DNA of 64,000 nucleotides from Nakamurella flava (GCF_005298075.1 NZ_SZZH01000007.1:1-64000); one strand, 5' to 3'. Shown: positions 7,238 through 16,390, numbered from the stretch's first letter. The notes: generated by a model from the sequence alone, not told the origin. Numbers and translations are program-made.

Positions 7238-8218
7238 TCAGCCCAGGTCGTTGGTCTCGAACGTGTTGCAGGCCTGCGGTTGCCCGGTCTGGTAGCCGGT
7301 GGTGAACCACTTCTGCCGCTGGGCGGAGGTGCCGTGGCTGAACTGGGACGGGTCGACGCGTTGGCCGGCGAGCTCGGACTGGATGTAGTCGTCGCCGATG
7401 ATGCCGGCGGTCTGCAGCGCGTTGTTCAGGTCGGTCTGCGAGATGTCGGTGATGAGGACCTGACCGTCGGCGCCCGGCGTGGACGTGGCGTGGTTGGCCC
7501 ACACCCCGGCGTAGCAGTCGGCCTGCAGTTCCAGGCGCACCGCACCGGACGTGGCTCCCACCGCGTTGCCGACCCGGTCGCTGGTCCCGAGCAGGTTCTG
7601 GACGTGATGCCCGTACTCGTGGGCCAGGACGTAGGCCTGGGTGAAGGGCGCGTCGTTGCCGCCGAAGCGGTTCTTCAGCTCCTCCCAGAACGTGAGGTCG
7701 ACGTAGACCCGCTGGTCGGCGGGGCAGTAGAACGGCCCCATGCCCTTGTCGCCGGGGCCGCAGCCGGTGGGCGTCTGGCCGGAGTAGAACACCGTGGTGG
7801 CCGGTCGGTAGGTGACCCCGGACGCCGCGAAGGTGTCGGACCAGTAGTCCTGGATCGAGTTGATGAACGCGACGTTCGCGCAGTCCTCGTTGGTCGCGGC
7901 ATCCGCGCCGGTACGGCAGGAGCTCGCCAGCTGACCGCTGTCGAGCGAGGAGTTCGATCCGCTGTCGGCCAGTCCCTGCAGGAGCCCGGGGGAGCTGCTG
8001 GCGCCCCCGCCGCCGCTGACCATCGACAGGATCACGAAGACGATGATGCCGATGATGCCCAGGGCGCCGCCGCCGACGGCCAGTCCACCCTTGCCGGACG
8101 GCATCCCGCCGAAGCCACCCCCGGAGCCGCCGCCGGTGGGCACGGTGACCCGTCCGCCGCTGCGCCGCCGGTCCTGGACCTGCGAGGTGTCCAGCCGCGC
8201 ATTCGGGTTGAACTTGAT
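7238..8218 (-). CDS. ypfJ: YpfJ-type neutral zinc metallopeptidase, ATC start
   Basis: This is a membrane-anchored zinc metallopeptidase of the YpfJ/KPN_02809 family. A Gly-rich N-terminus leads into one hydrophobic helix (GALGIIGIIVFVILSMV). The catalytic motif HEYGHHVQ is at about residues 200-205 of the full frame, with a downstream LELQADCYAGVWA segment supplying the third ligand. The coding signal extends upstream of the first usual start (GTG at 8143): the codons read KFNPNARLDTSQVQDRRR, the expected family N-terminus. The codon where ATG is expected is ATC (8216-8218), preceded by GAGGAGGGG, and an in-frame TGA four codons further up excludes an earlier start. Initiation at ATC, a sequencing error, or use of 8143 are the options; I favour ATC. 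Confidence 0.8.
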   Translation of the reverse strand: MKFNPNARLDTSQVQDRRRSGGRVTVPTGGGSGGGFGGMPSGKGGLAVGGGALGIIGIIVFVILSMVSGGGGASSSPGLLQGLADSGSNSSLDSGQLASSCRTGADAATNEDCANVAFINSIQDYWSDTFAASGVTYRPATTVFYSGQTPTGCGPGDKGMGPFYCPADQRVYVDLTFWEELKNRFGGNDAPFTQAYVLAHEYGHHVQNLLGTSDRVGNAVGATSGAVRLELQADCYAGVWANHATSTPGADGQVLITDISQTDLNNALQTAGIIGDDYIQSELAGQRVDPSQFSHGTSAQRQKWFTTGYQTGQPQACNTFETNDLG

Positions 8219-8474
8219 GGCCCCTCCTCAGGACGGTGGCGATGTCGGCTGCCGCCGGATCACCGGTCGATCACCCGCGCAGGTGGCGGTGGCCACAGGT
8301 TAAGCGGTGGGGCCGACGGCGGCTCGGGCGCGGGTCGGGACGACACCCGATGAGGTTTCCGATCGGGTGAAGACGGCCGCTGATCTGCCCGGGCCGCTCG
8401 GCGGACCACGCACTGTGAAGGTCGGTGACTCTCGCGGCTGTGACCGGTCCGGCATTTTTGCCCGGGAGGAAAGT

Positions 8475-8489
8475 TTGCGCAATGGGCAA
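8475..8489. promoter_or_regulatory. Candidate TetR operator and promoter
   Basis: TTGCGCA-A-TGGGCAA is a 15-bp near-palindrome with one mismatch, ending 21 bp upstream of the TetR gene. TTGCGC can serve as a -35 box, with TTACTG 17 bp further on as a weak -10. A repressor bound here would block the promoter, which fits autoregulation of the TetR-MMPL operon. This is inference from position and symmetry. Confidence 0.45.
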
Positions 8490-8510
8490 GATCGTCGTTA
8501 CTGTGGCCCG

Positions 8511-9185
8511 GTGAGCACCTCCACCCCCACCGCCGAACCGGCCGTCGGCCTGCGCGAGCGCAAGAAGGACGCGACCCGGCGGGCGATGGCCGACGCGGCC
8601 CTGGCCCTGGTCGCCGAACGTGGCTACGACCACGTCACCGTGGCCGACATCGCCGAGCGGGTCGGCGTCTCCCGTCGCACCTTCTCCAACTACTTCTCCG
8701 GCAAGGCCGAGTGCCTGGTCGCCGTCAGCGCCGGCTGGCTGGACGACGTCCTGCAGACCGTCCGGCAGGCCCCGGCGAGGACGCCCCTCATCGAGGTGCT
8801 GGCCACCGCGCTCGAGCGGCTGGCCACCGACCTGCCGCATCGCTGGGAGCTGCTGCACGAGGTCTGCGAGGCCGAACCCGAGGTCCAGGCCATGAGCACG
8901 GCCCTGGAGACCGAGCTCGCCGCCGACCTCAGCCAGGCCCTCGGCGAGTTCCTCGACGTCCCCGCCGACGACCTGCAATTGCGCCTGTTCGCCGGCTACG
9001 CCCTGCTCGCCGGGGGCGAGTGTCTGCGCGACTGGTTCGACGCCGGTCGCCCCGACGGTCTGCTCGGCTTCCAGCAGCGCATCGCCCTGGCCTTCTCCTT
9101 CATCGACCTGACCGCCCTGCCCGGGGCCGCATCGCGTCCGGCCGCCCCCACCACCCGCCCCGCCCGATCCGACGGAGAGAACTGA
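8511..9185 (+). CDS. TetR-family transcriptional regulator
   Basis: This 224-residue repressor has a canonical TetR N-terminal helix-turn-helix: RERKKDATRRAMADAALALV, then VTVADIAERVGVSRRTFSNYF at about residues 42-62. The C-terminal ligand-binding part is variable. The start is the GTG at 8511, which gives the short leader STSTPTAEPAVG before the first DNA-binding helix. Its stop overlaps the ATG of the MMPL transporter by one base (TGATG), so the two are translationally coupled. By family precedent it should repress the exporter until the transported compound binds. Confidence 0.9.
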   Translation: MSTSTPTAEPAVGLRERKKDATRRAMADAALALVAERGYDHVTVADIAERVGVSRRTFSNYFSGKAECLVAVSAGWLDDVLQTVRQAPARTPLIEVLATALERLATDLPHRWELLHEVCEAEPEVQAMSTALETELAADLSQALGEFLDVPADDLQLRLFAGYALLAGGECLRDWFDAGRPDGLLGFQQRIALAFSFIDLTALPGAASRPAAPTTRPARSDGEN

Positions 9186-11602
9186 TGGCCACCTTCCTGT
9201 ACCGACTCGGACGGCTGGCCGTCGGTCACCGTCGCGCGTTCCTCATCGGCTGGCTGGTGATCTTCTTCGGGATGGGCACCGCCGCGGCCACCCTGGCCGG
9301 CACCTTCACCACCTCGCTGTCCATTCCGGGCACCCCCGCCCAGGCCGCCCTGGACGAGCTGAACGAGAAGATCCCCGGCTCCGGCGATGCCACCGGCCGG
9401 ATCGTCTTCGTCGCCCCCGAGGGCAAGACGTTGGCCGACCCGGCCTATCAGCAGGCCATCGGAACGGTCGTCAAGGAGGTCTCCGGGCTGCCCGGCGTGA
9501 CGTCGATCGTCGATCCGGCGACCGCACGCACCGTCTCGCCCGACCAGCGGGTCGGCTTCGCGACCGCGTCGTTCAAGGGGCAGCTCACCGAGATCCCGCT
9601 GGAGACCCAGAACGAGATCAAGACCATCGCGGACGCCAACCAGGTCGACGGTCTGCAGATCTTCCGCGGCGGCGGGACCGTTCCGCAGGCCCCGTCGGTC
9701 GGGTCCACCGAGGGGCTCGGCGTCATCGTCGCGCTGGTCGTCCTGATGATCACCTTCGGCTCGTTCGTGGCCGCCGGTCTGCCGATGCTGACCGCGCTGA
9801 TCGGGGTGGGCACCGGGGTGTCCGGCATCCTGTGGGCCTCATCGGCCATCGAGATGTCCAACACCGCACCGATCCTGGCCCTGATGCTGGGCCTGGCCGT
9901 CGGCATCGACTACGCGCTGTTCATCGTGTCCCGGCACCGCGCCCAGGTGAAGGGCGGGATGGCCATCGAGGAGTCGATCGCCCGGGCCAACGGCACCGCC
10001 GGCAGTGCCGTGGTGTTCGCCGGCCTGACCGTGCTCATCGCCCTGGCCGGGTTGTCGGTCGTCGGCATCCCGTTCCTGTCGATCATGGGGATCGCCGCCG
10101 CCGGCACCGTGGCCGTCGCCGTGCTGATCGCGATCACCCTGCTGCCCGCCCTGCTCGGCTTCGCCGGCGACAAGGTGCTGCCCCGCAAGGCGCGCGCTGC
10201 GGCCGCCGCCCTGCGCGACGGGTCGGCCGGGTCGTCGGCCACCGTCGAGCACCACGAGCCGAACCGGTGGATCCGGGCCATCGCCCGCAAGCCCGCGCTG
10301 TTCCTCGTCGGCGGCGTCGTCGCGATGGGCGTGCTGGCCATCCCCGTCACCTCGCTGCAGCTCGGCCTGCCGGACGACGGTTCTGCGTCCCCCGACACCA
10401 CCCAGCGGCAGGCCTACGACGCGGTCACCTCGTCGTTCGGCGCCGGGGCGAACGGGCCGCTGCTGGTCACGGTCGCGCTGAACCCGGGCACCGACCCGGC
10501 CTCGATGCAGCAGATCCTGGGCGGCGTGGCGCAGTCACTGCAGACCGCCAGCCCGGATGTCGCCGTGGCCCTCCCGGCCGGGGCCAGCCCGGACGGCAGC
10601 TACGGACTGATCACCGTCGTTCCGAAGTCCGGGCCGTCGGACGAGGCGACCGTCGACCTCGTCCACACCCTGCGCGATCAGGCCGGCCCGCTCGGCAGCC
10701 AGGTCGGCGCGACCCTGAAGGTGACCGGGCTGACCGCCGTGGCCATCGACATCTCCGACAAGCTGGCGTCGGCGCTGCCGGTGTACCTGCTGATCGTCGT
10801 CGGGTTGGCGTTGGTCCTGCTGCTGCTCGTCTTCCGGTCGATCGTCGTGCCGGTCGTCGCCGCCCTCGGCTTCCTGCTCTCCATCGGCGTCGCCTTCGGC
10901 GCCGTCGTCGCGGTCTACCAGTGGGGCTGGTTGTCGGCGATCTTCGGGGTGGACACCCCAGCGCCGATCATCAGCTTCCTGCCGATCCTGCTGATCGGCG
11001 TGCTGTTCGGCCTGGCCATGGACTACCAGGTGTTCATGGTGTCCGGTATGCGCGAGGCGTACGTGCACGGCGCCGACCCGAAGACCGCGGTGGTCACCGG
11101 TTTCGCCAACGGCTCCCGGGTCGTCACCGCCGCGGCGATCATCATGACGTCGGTATTCGCCGGCTTCATGCTGGCGCCGGACAAGATCATCGCCTCGATC
11201 GGGTTCGCGCTGGGTCTGGGTGTGCTGGTCGACGCGTTCGTCGTCCGCATGACGCTGACCCCGGCGATCATGCGGCTGCTCGGCCAGGCCGCCTGGTACC
11301 TGCCGGCCTGGCTGGCCCGCATCCTGCCGAACGTCGACATCGAGGGCGAGAAGCTGCTGGCCCAGCTGGACGCCGACCGTCCCGCTCCCGCGATGGTCGG
11401 GGTGGGCGCTGGTGGGGCCTCGGGTCCGGACTCCGACGGTGCGACGGTCCGCGGTGCGCACGCCCGGGTCGACGGCCAGCCGGCCTCGGGGCTGACCGCA
11501 CCGCTGGACGGGGCCGCGAGCGACGGGTCGACCAGCAACGGCGCCGCGACCGACGGGTCGGCCGCCCAGCCGGCCGGCGGACGGCACCGCGCCCGGGACT
11601 GA
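9185..11602 (+). CDS. MMPL-family RND transporter
   Basis: This 805-residue membrane transporter has two MMPL halves, each with an extracytoplasmic loop after the first helix and a bundle of five or six helices. The proton-relay helices are visible in LMLGLAVGIDYALFIVSRHR in the first half and GVLFGLAMDYQVFMVSGMRE in the second; the Asp-Tyr pairs are conserved for proton coupling. The C-terminal 90 residues are a low-complexity Gly/Ala/Ser tail. Family members export lipids or lipophilic drugs. Control by the upstream coupled TetR gene points to efflux; the substrate is unknown. Confidence 0.9.
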   Translation: MATFLYRLGRLAVGHRRAFLIGWLVIFFGMGTAAATLAGTFTTSLSIPGTPAQAALDELNEKIPGSGDATGRIVFVAPEGKTLADPAYQQAIGTVVKEVSGLPGVTSIVDPATARTVSPDQRVGFATASFKGQLTEIPLETQNEIKTIADANQVDGLQIFRGGGTVPQAPSVGSTEGLGVIVALVVLMITFGSFVAAGLPMLTALIGVGTGVSGILWASSAIEMSNTAPILALMLGLAVGIDYALFIVSRHRAQVKGGMAIEESIARANGTAGSAVVFAGLTVLIALAGLSVVGIPFLSIMGIAAAGTVAVAVLIAITLLPALLGFAGDKVLPRKARAAAAALRDGSAGSSATVEHHEPNRWIRAIARKPALFLVGGVVAMGVLAIPVTSLQLGLPDDGSASPDTTQRQAYDAVTSSFGAGANGPLLVTVALNPGTDPASMQQILGGVAQSLQTASPDVAVALPAGASPDGSYGLITVVPKSGPSDEATVDLVHTLRDQAGPLGSQVGATLKVTGLTAVAIDISDKLASALPVYLLIVVGLALVLLLLVFRSIVVPVVAALGFLLSIGVAFGAVVAVYQWGWLSAIFGVDTPAPIISFLPILLIGVLFGLAMDYQVFMVSGMREAYVHGADPKTAVVTGFANGSRVVTAAAIIMTSVFAGFMLAPDKIIASIGFALGLGVLVDAFVVRMTLTPAIMRLLGQAAWYLPAWLARILPNVDIEGEKLLAQLDADRPAPAMVGVGAGGASGPDSDGATVRGAHARVDGQPASGLTAPLDGAASDGSTSNGAATDGSAAQPAGGRHRARD

Positions 11603-11612
11603 TCCTGATCGC

Positions 11613-11650
11613 CGACGAGCCGCGATCCCCGGGTGGGGCGCGGCTCGTCG
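11613..11650. terminator. Bidirectional hairpin between convergent genes
   Basis: CGACGAGCCGCG (11613-11624) pairs perfectly with CGCGGCTCGTCG (11639-11650) across a 14-base loop. It lies between the stops of the MMPL gene and the convergent DUF1365 gene. No long T-run follows, as is common in actinobacteria. Confidence 0.7.
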
Positions 11651-11654
11651 TCGT

Positions 11655-12476
11655 TCAGCGTCCGTCTTCGGCCCGGGTGGCGTCCGGCGGCCGGGGCTGC
11701 ACCGGCACCCGGCGCAGCCACAACCGGATGCCCTGCCAGCGGATCAACGCCGCCGTCCGCAGGGTGACCAGGGGCCAGCGGAGCAGCGTGAGCAGCACGT
11801 TCGCGGTGGTCGCGGGCCGGCGCCGGCCGGTGAGGGTGGCGACGAACGGGGTGGCGCCGTCCTGCTGCAGGGCGATGGAGACGGCGAGGTTCTCGTCGGG
11901 TGGGGGCACGCGCATCAGATACCGGCCGCCCATCGGCAGGAACGGCGAGACGTAGAACCGTTTCTCGGTGGTGTCCCGCCCGGTCCCGTCGGGGCGGAGC
12001 AGGTAGACGTGCCGGCCGCCGTACGTGTTGTGCACCTCGGCGATCACCGCGTCCAGCCGCTCGGCGCCCGGTTCACCGACCAGGCAGTAGAAGACCGACA
12101 GCGGGTTGAAGACGTGGCCGCCCACCCGCGGGCAGGTCAGCAGCAGGATCCGGTCGGCGCGGAGCCCCGCCTCGGCCAGCACCGCACGGGCGTTGGCGGC
12201 CAGGCTGCGGTCCGGGTCCCCGAGGTGGTCGGCGCTCCGGAAGCGGGCGAACGGCCGCAGCGGGCGGGCCACCGGTTCCCGTCGGGCGAGGACATCGACG
12301 TCGACCAGCCAGTAGTAGCTGCGGTAGCGGAACTGCCGGGTGACCGCCCCGGGCGCCGACGGGTTGCGGCGGTGCCCGACGGTCGCCGGGTACAGCCAGG
12401 CCCACGCCTCGCCCCGGTCGTCGAGGTGCGGAGACGGGTCCGACTGCCCCGCGGCCGGGCGGTCCAGGGTGGTCAC
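11655..12476 (-). CDS. DUF1365 protein
   Basis: This 273-residue DUF1365 protein has the family landmarks YRSYYWLVDVD, FARFRSADHLGD, LLTCPRVGGHVFNPLSVFYC and KRFYVSPFLPMGGRYLM. The family has no assigned reaction but almost always sits beside an FAD-dependent oxidoreductase, often with a Cfa-type methyltransferase, which suggests a role in fatty-acid modification. The start GTG at 12476 overlaps the upstream flavoprotein stop as GTGA, so the pair is translationally coupled. No Cfa-type gene is nearby. Confidence 0.85.
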   Translation of the reverse strand: MTTLDRPAAGQSDPSPHLDDRGEAWAWLYPATVGHRRNPSAPGAVTRQFRYRSYYWLVDVDVLARREPVARPLRPFARFRSADHLGDPDRSLAANARAVLAEAGLRADRILLLTCPRVGGHVFNPLSVFYCLVGEPGAERLDAVIAEVHNTYGGRHVYLLRPDGTGRDTTEKRFYVSPFLPMGGRYLMRVPPPDENLAVSIALQQDGATPFVATLTGRRRPATTANVLLTLLRWPLVTLRTAALIRWQGIRLWLRRVPVQPRPPDATRAEDGR

Positions 12477-13741
12477 CCGACGTTCCACCCCGCCCCGAAC
12501 GCCGCCGCCGCGCGCACCCCGGACGCGCACCCGTCCTCATGGAAACCCCAGCCCTGCCAGGCCCCGGCGAACGCGGTCCGGTCGGTGTTCAGTACGCCGA
12601 TCTCCCGCTGGGCGGCCACGCTGTCCGGCGTGTAGGTCGGATGCGCGTACTCCATGCGGGCCAGCACCCGGGCCGGGTCGATCTCGTGATCGGGGTTCAG
12701 GGTGACGACGTGGTCGTCACGGTCGTCGACCCGCTGCAACCGGTTGAGGTCGTAGCTGATGTGCACGCGCTGGTCGTCGGAGGCACAGGAGGCCATCCGG
12801 TAGTTCCACGACGACCGGGCCCGCGGCGCCGACGGCAGCAGCGACCCGTCGGTGTGCAGGAACGCGGTGGACGGGACGTAGCCGAAGCGGGACAGCAGCC
12901 GCTGCTCGTCGGCCGTTGCGTCGGCCAGCATCGCCAGGGCCTGATCGGGATGGGTGGCCAGGACCACCCGGTCGAAGCGGTGCACCTCGTCGGTCTCGTC
13001 GCGGAGCTCGACCCCGTCGGCGTGCCGGGTGACGGCGCGGATCGGGGTCGCCGTCGCGACCGACGACAGCTGCTTGGCCACCCGCTCCACGTACGTCCGG
13101 GACCCGCCGGTGACGGTCCGCCACTGCGGCGACCCGGTGACCGTGAGCATCCCGTGGTTGTCCAGGAAGCGGAACAGGTAGCGCGCCGGGTAGGTGCGGG
13201 CCCCGTCGAACCCGCACGACCAGACCGCCGCGACCAGCGGATACAGGAAGTGGGTGGTGAAGTAGGTGCCGAAGCGGTTCGTCCGGACGAACTCGTCGAG
13301 AGTGACCGCGTCGGCGGTCGGCGACTCGTCGTCCAGGAGCTGGCGGGCCCGCGCGTGGAAGCGCTTGACCTGCAGCAACATGGCCAGGTAACGGGGACGG
13401 GCCAGGGACGACGGGCGGGCGAAGAGGCCGCTGAGCCCTTTGGCGCCGGCGTACTCCAGCCCGCACCCGTCGCAGCAGACGCTCATCGACATCTCGGCGT
13501 CCTGGGTGGGCACCTCGAGCTCGGCGAAGAGTCGCAGCAGGTTCGGGTAGGTGCGGTCGTTGTGGACCAGGAACCCGCTGTCCAGGCCGGCGACCCGGCC
13601 GTCGCGGAGCGGCACCTCGTGGGTGTGGGCGTGCCCGCCCAACCGGCCGTCGGCCTCGAACAGATGGACCTCACCGACCCGTCGCAGCAGATAGGCCGAG
13701 GTCAGCCCGGCGACCCCGCTCCCGATGACCGCGATGCGCAC
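12473..13741 (-). CDS. FAD-dependent oxidoreductase partner of DUF1365
   Basis: This 422-residue flavoprotein opens with a classic Rossmann dinucleotide motif (RIAVIGSGVAGLTSAYLL) followed by an acidic strand end (VHLFEADGRLGGHAHTHEV). This matches COG2907-type NAD(P)/FAD amine-oxidase-like proteins. Further landmarks are SGFLVHNDRTYPNL and a C-terminal FAD-contact segment with GAWQGWGFHEDGCASG. The GTG start at 13741 is set by the SD-like GAGGAGAGGGG eight bases upstream. Relatives beside DUF1365 and methyltransferases are linked to membrane-lipid fatty-acid desaturation or methylation. The exact reaction here is inference. Confidence 0.8.
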   Translation of the reverse strand: MRIAVIGSGVAGLTSAYLLRRVGEVHLFEADGRLGGHAHTHEVPLRDGRVAGLDSGFLVHNDRTYPNLLRLFAELEVPTQDAEMSMSVCCDGCGLEYAGAKGLSGLFARPSSLARPRYLAMLLQVKRFHARARQLLDDESPTADAVTLDEFVRTNRFGTYFTTHFLYPLVAAVWSCGFDGARTYPARYLFRFLDNHGMLTVTGSPQWRTVTGGSRTYVERVAKQLSSVATATPIRAVTRHADGVELRDETDEVHRFDRVVLATHPDQALAMLADATADEQRLLSRFGYVPSTAFLHTDGSLLPSAPRARSSWNYRMASCASDDQRVHISYDLNRLQRVDDRDDHVVTLNPDHEIDPARVLARMEYAHPTYTPDSVAAQREIGVLNTDRTAFAGAWQGWGFHEDGCASGVRAAAAFGAGWNVG

Positions 13742-13975
13742 GTCAGTGACCCCTCTCCTCGCCGCCCGACCCGCGCTCGTGCCGGGCCGTGCCGGTGATT
13801 CGGAGCGCCGACCCGTGCAGATGGTTTCTCCGGCGGGTGCCGGGCCCAGTGACGCAGCTGCATGCAGTGGCGGGATCACAGTATGCGTGCTGACGGCCGC
13901 AGATTCGGGGCCTCGCGGTCGGCCCTCGACGGCGGGCGCTGGCGCCGATGAAGCGGGCCGCGGGGTCACTTCACG

Positions 13976-14419
13976 TCAGTCCGCCGCACCGACCGGCGAG
14001 ATCCGCAACCAGCAGCGCTTCCGGCGGCCGAGCGTGGCCACCGCGCCGACGAAGGTCAGCGCGCGGAACGCGAACGGGTACGACTCGGCCAGCCGGCCGT
14101 ACGCCCACTGCTGCTCGTCCGGGTCGGTGATGATCCGGGCCCGCCCAGGGGTGCGCACCACGTCCGGGTCGACTTCCCCGCGCCGCCCGCACGGGGCCAG
14201 TTCGACCGCACCGTTGTTGCGGATGCGCTTGACCTTGCCGCTGTCCGGGGCGGTGAACACCACCAGATCACCGTTGCCGGCGCCGATCCAGACGGGTGTG
14301 CGGACCGGGACGCCGTTCTTCCGGAACGTCGTCATCTCGACGTACTTCTCGCGGCCGAGGCGGTGGAAATCGGCGGCCCCGGCCGGCGACGACGCGGACG
14401 AATCGGATGATGTCGACAC
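13976..14419 (-). CDS. PPOX-class F420-dependent oxidoreductase
   Basis: This 147-residue split-barrel flavin/F420-binding protein shows the family pattern: KYVEMTTFRKNGVPVRTPVWI, DLVVFTAPDSGKVKRIRNN, VELAPCGRRGEV and a C-terminal KRCWLRISPV strand. Such proteins use coenzyme F420 in actinobacteria; the physiological substrate is usually unknown. The GTG at 14419 follows GGGAGG with a five-base gap, whereas the longer frame overlaps the tRNA-Ser gene. It is transcribed away from the tRNA. Confidence 0.82.
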   Translation of the reverse strand: MSTSSDSSASSPAGAADFHRLGREKYVEMTTFRKNGVPVRTPVWIGAGNGDLVVFTAPDSGKVKRIRNNGAVELAPCGRRGEVDPDVVRTPGRARIITDPDEQQWAYGRLAESYPFAFRALTFVGAVATLGRRKRCWLRISPVGAAD

Positions 14420-14530
14420 GAAGACCTCCCTGGGATGTTCGTCCCAGTGTCCGGTACGGCGCCCTGTCCGCGACCGCCGAACGGCGGAGCTTGTCCGGAC
14501 GACGCTCCGCCGCCGACTAAGCTCCCGGCC

Positions 14531-14618
14531 GGAGGCGTGTCCGAGTGGCCGAAGGAAGCCGCCTTGAAAGCGGCCAGGTGTCAAAGCCTCGGGGGTTCGA
14601 ATCCCTCCGCCTCCGCCA
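14531..14618 (+). tRNA. tRNA-Ser (UGA)
   Basis: This is a complete 88-base class II tRNA with the 3' CCA encoded. The acceptor arm GGAGGCG pairs with CGCCTCC, the anticodon loop CTTGAAA reads TGA (Ser, UCA codons), a long variable arm follows, and the T-loop GTTCGAATC is present. A TAAGCT at 14518-14523 is a candidate -10 box. Confidence 0.97.
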
Positions 14619-14635
14619 GTAGTAAGGCAGTCCTG

Positions 14636-16390
14636 TCAACGATCAGTCGGGGTGGGCGTATCTGTCGCCCAGCGGTAGGTACGCGTTGGACTACGAGCAT
14701 GACCGATCGCTTCGACAGCACCGGACTCGATGAGCTTGTTGAGTTGATTGACCACTGCAGTGCGGCTCAGTCCGGTGTCCTGGACGAGATCGGCAGCTTT
14801 GGCTGTTCCGCGTTTGACCAGGGCGCCGATCAGCGAGGCGGTCCGGCCTTCCGCCTGCCTGAGTGGCGAAACCTCCCCGAAAAGGTCTGGCTGTGAGTCG
14901 GCCGGAGATCCCGGAGCCAAGGTGTACCTCGCGTATCGGCGCCCTCCGTCTCTGATGGCCAGGTTCTGGTCGACGATGTCTCGCAGAACGGCGCCGGCCT
15001 GAATTCGATCGATGCCCCACTGTCGCAGCATCTCGTTGGTGACCGGCCCTGATCGCAGCAGTGCGATGGCGATTCGGTGGTGATTGGTCGGGAGGTTTGC
15101 GCGCAGAGAATCGATCCACTTCTGTGTTGTGGGACCGAGCAACTCGGAACGATCCATTGAAACCACAAATCGCGAGATTGTCGTGGAAAAGTGCGGAGGC
15201 GAAATTCCGCGGCGTCTTGCCGCCGCCATCATCGAGGGGATCCCAGTCGCGCGATTCTCGCAGACCAGGTCATCGGAACTCGGCAGGTAGGTCTCCGATA
15301 GGAGACTGGCGAGGGTCGCATTGCGGGATGACGAGATGCCCTCGTCCCCCAGTGACTCGATCAGCACGCCTCCGAAAAGCCCCCCCGGACTCGTGATTTT
15401 CAGCTGCTCAGGCGTGATGTCGACCTGAACCTGTGTCCCTCGCGTGGTCGGGCTGTAGTCGCGATGGAGGAGAGCGTTCACGAGCGCTTCGCGCACTGCG
15501 ACGGCAGGGTAGTCCGGCTCATCCTGCCGCCCACCGCGTTCGCTGATCGTCGACCTGACGGCCGTGTTCCGCTGGATGACTCGGAGGGCGTTCTCGACCA
15601 TTTCAGGAATAGCCCCCCTCACAGTCTGGTTGTCGATGAATCGCACGGACTCTGAGTCCTGCGGAGGGTGTACGACCACTGACAACATGAGCTGCGGAAA
15701 GAACTGCTGAGGAAACAATCCATAACACAGGAGGCCGGCCAGCGTCAGCGGCGCGTCCTCATCCGAACCTGTCGTGATGCCGAGCCGGTGCGTCAGCGCG
15801 GTGTCGTCTGCCTGGGCCGCCCACCGGTGCCCCGAGCTACGAATTCGGCGGAGCGTCCGCTGCAATTGGTCCACATCCAGATCTGCCCTGCTGGAACCCA
15901 GCACCGGTTCGCGGTCATAGACGGGCTGGCCCCGTCCGGCAACGCTCAAAGCAATCTCGGCCTGTGTCATGCGTCTGTCACCGTCGCCGCCTCGGATGTA
16001 CGAGCCGGTGGCGAGGCCCTGGGCGGTGACGTACACCGGCCGGGCATCTGACGGAGCCGCTGGCACTTCGGCAGCAACAACCAGGTGTCCCTCCAGCTCC
16101 GTCACCTCAGCAGCGATCTGGAGTGCTGGTGTGATGTCGTCCCGCGCCATCTGGACGAGGCCGTCTCGAAGTCCCATGGGGTCCGCCAGGTTGATGACTG
16201 CGAAGCCAGCGGACTCGTCGACGCCCAGGATGATGGAGCCACCATCGGTGTTGGCAAAGGCAGACAGGGTCTCGCGAAGAGACTTGGGGAGGCCACCCTC
16301 GGCCTTCTTGGCCTCGATGTGGCTGGGTTCCCCGCCCAGTCGGCGAAGAAGCGATAGGACGGCAGCAAGGTCGGAGTCGTCCATCCGCAT
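14636..16390 (-). CDS. AlbA_2 (Schlafen-like) domain ATP-binding regulator
   Basis: This 584-residue protein has the COG2865 architecture. An N-terminal AlbA_2 domain (HIEAKKAEGGLPKSLRETLSAFAN, then DGGSIILGVDES) covers about residues 20-140. A GHKL-type ATP-binding region follows, with AVREALVNALLHRDYS near 300. The C-terminal winged-helix region includes GTAKAADLVQDTGLSRTAVVNQLNKL. Such proteins are possible transcription regulators or defence-associated factors; the activity is unproven. The gene is less GC-rich and less biased in codon use than its neighbours. It ends 17 bp from the tRNA-Ser 3' end on the opposite strand, a common insertion site, so it may be acquired. The start is the ATG at 16390 or 16384; no good SD is seen. 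Confidence 0.82.
   Translation of the reverse strand: MRMDDSDLAAVLSLLRRLGGEPSHIEAKKAEGGLPKSLRETLSAFANTDGGSIILGVDESAGFAVINLADPMGLRDGLVQMARDDITPALQIAAEVTELEGHLVVAAEVPAAPSDARPVYVTAQGLATGSYIRGGDGDRRMTQAEIALSVAGRGQPVYDREPVLGSSRADLDVDQLQRTLRRIRSSGHRWAAQADDTALTHRLGITTGSDEDAPLTLAGLLCYGLFPQQFFPQLMLSVVVHPPQDSESVRFIDNQTVRGAIPEMVENALRVIQRNTAVRSTISERGGRQDEPDYPAVAVREALVNALLHRDYSPTTRGTQVQVDITPEQLKITSPGGLFGGVLIESLGDEGISSSRNATLASLLSETYLPSSDDLVCENRATGIPSMMAAARRRGISPPHFSTTISRFVVSMDRSELLGPTTQKWIDSLRANLPTNHHRIAIALLRSGPVTNEMLRQWGIDRIQAGAVLRDIVDQNLAIRDGGRRYARYTLAPGSPADSQPDLFGEVSPLRQAEGRTASLIGALVKRGTAKAADLVQDTGLSRTAVVNQLNKLIESGAVEAIGHARSPTRTYRWATDTPTPTDR

Noticed and set aside
5820-7502. 560-codon minus-strand open frame crossing two repeats and the EamA gene
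   Set aside because: It reads the EamA and metallopeptidase genes out of frame and has an Arg/Pro-rich shadow composition.
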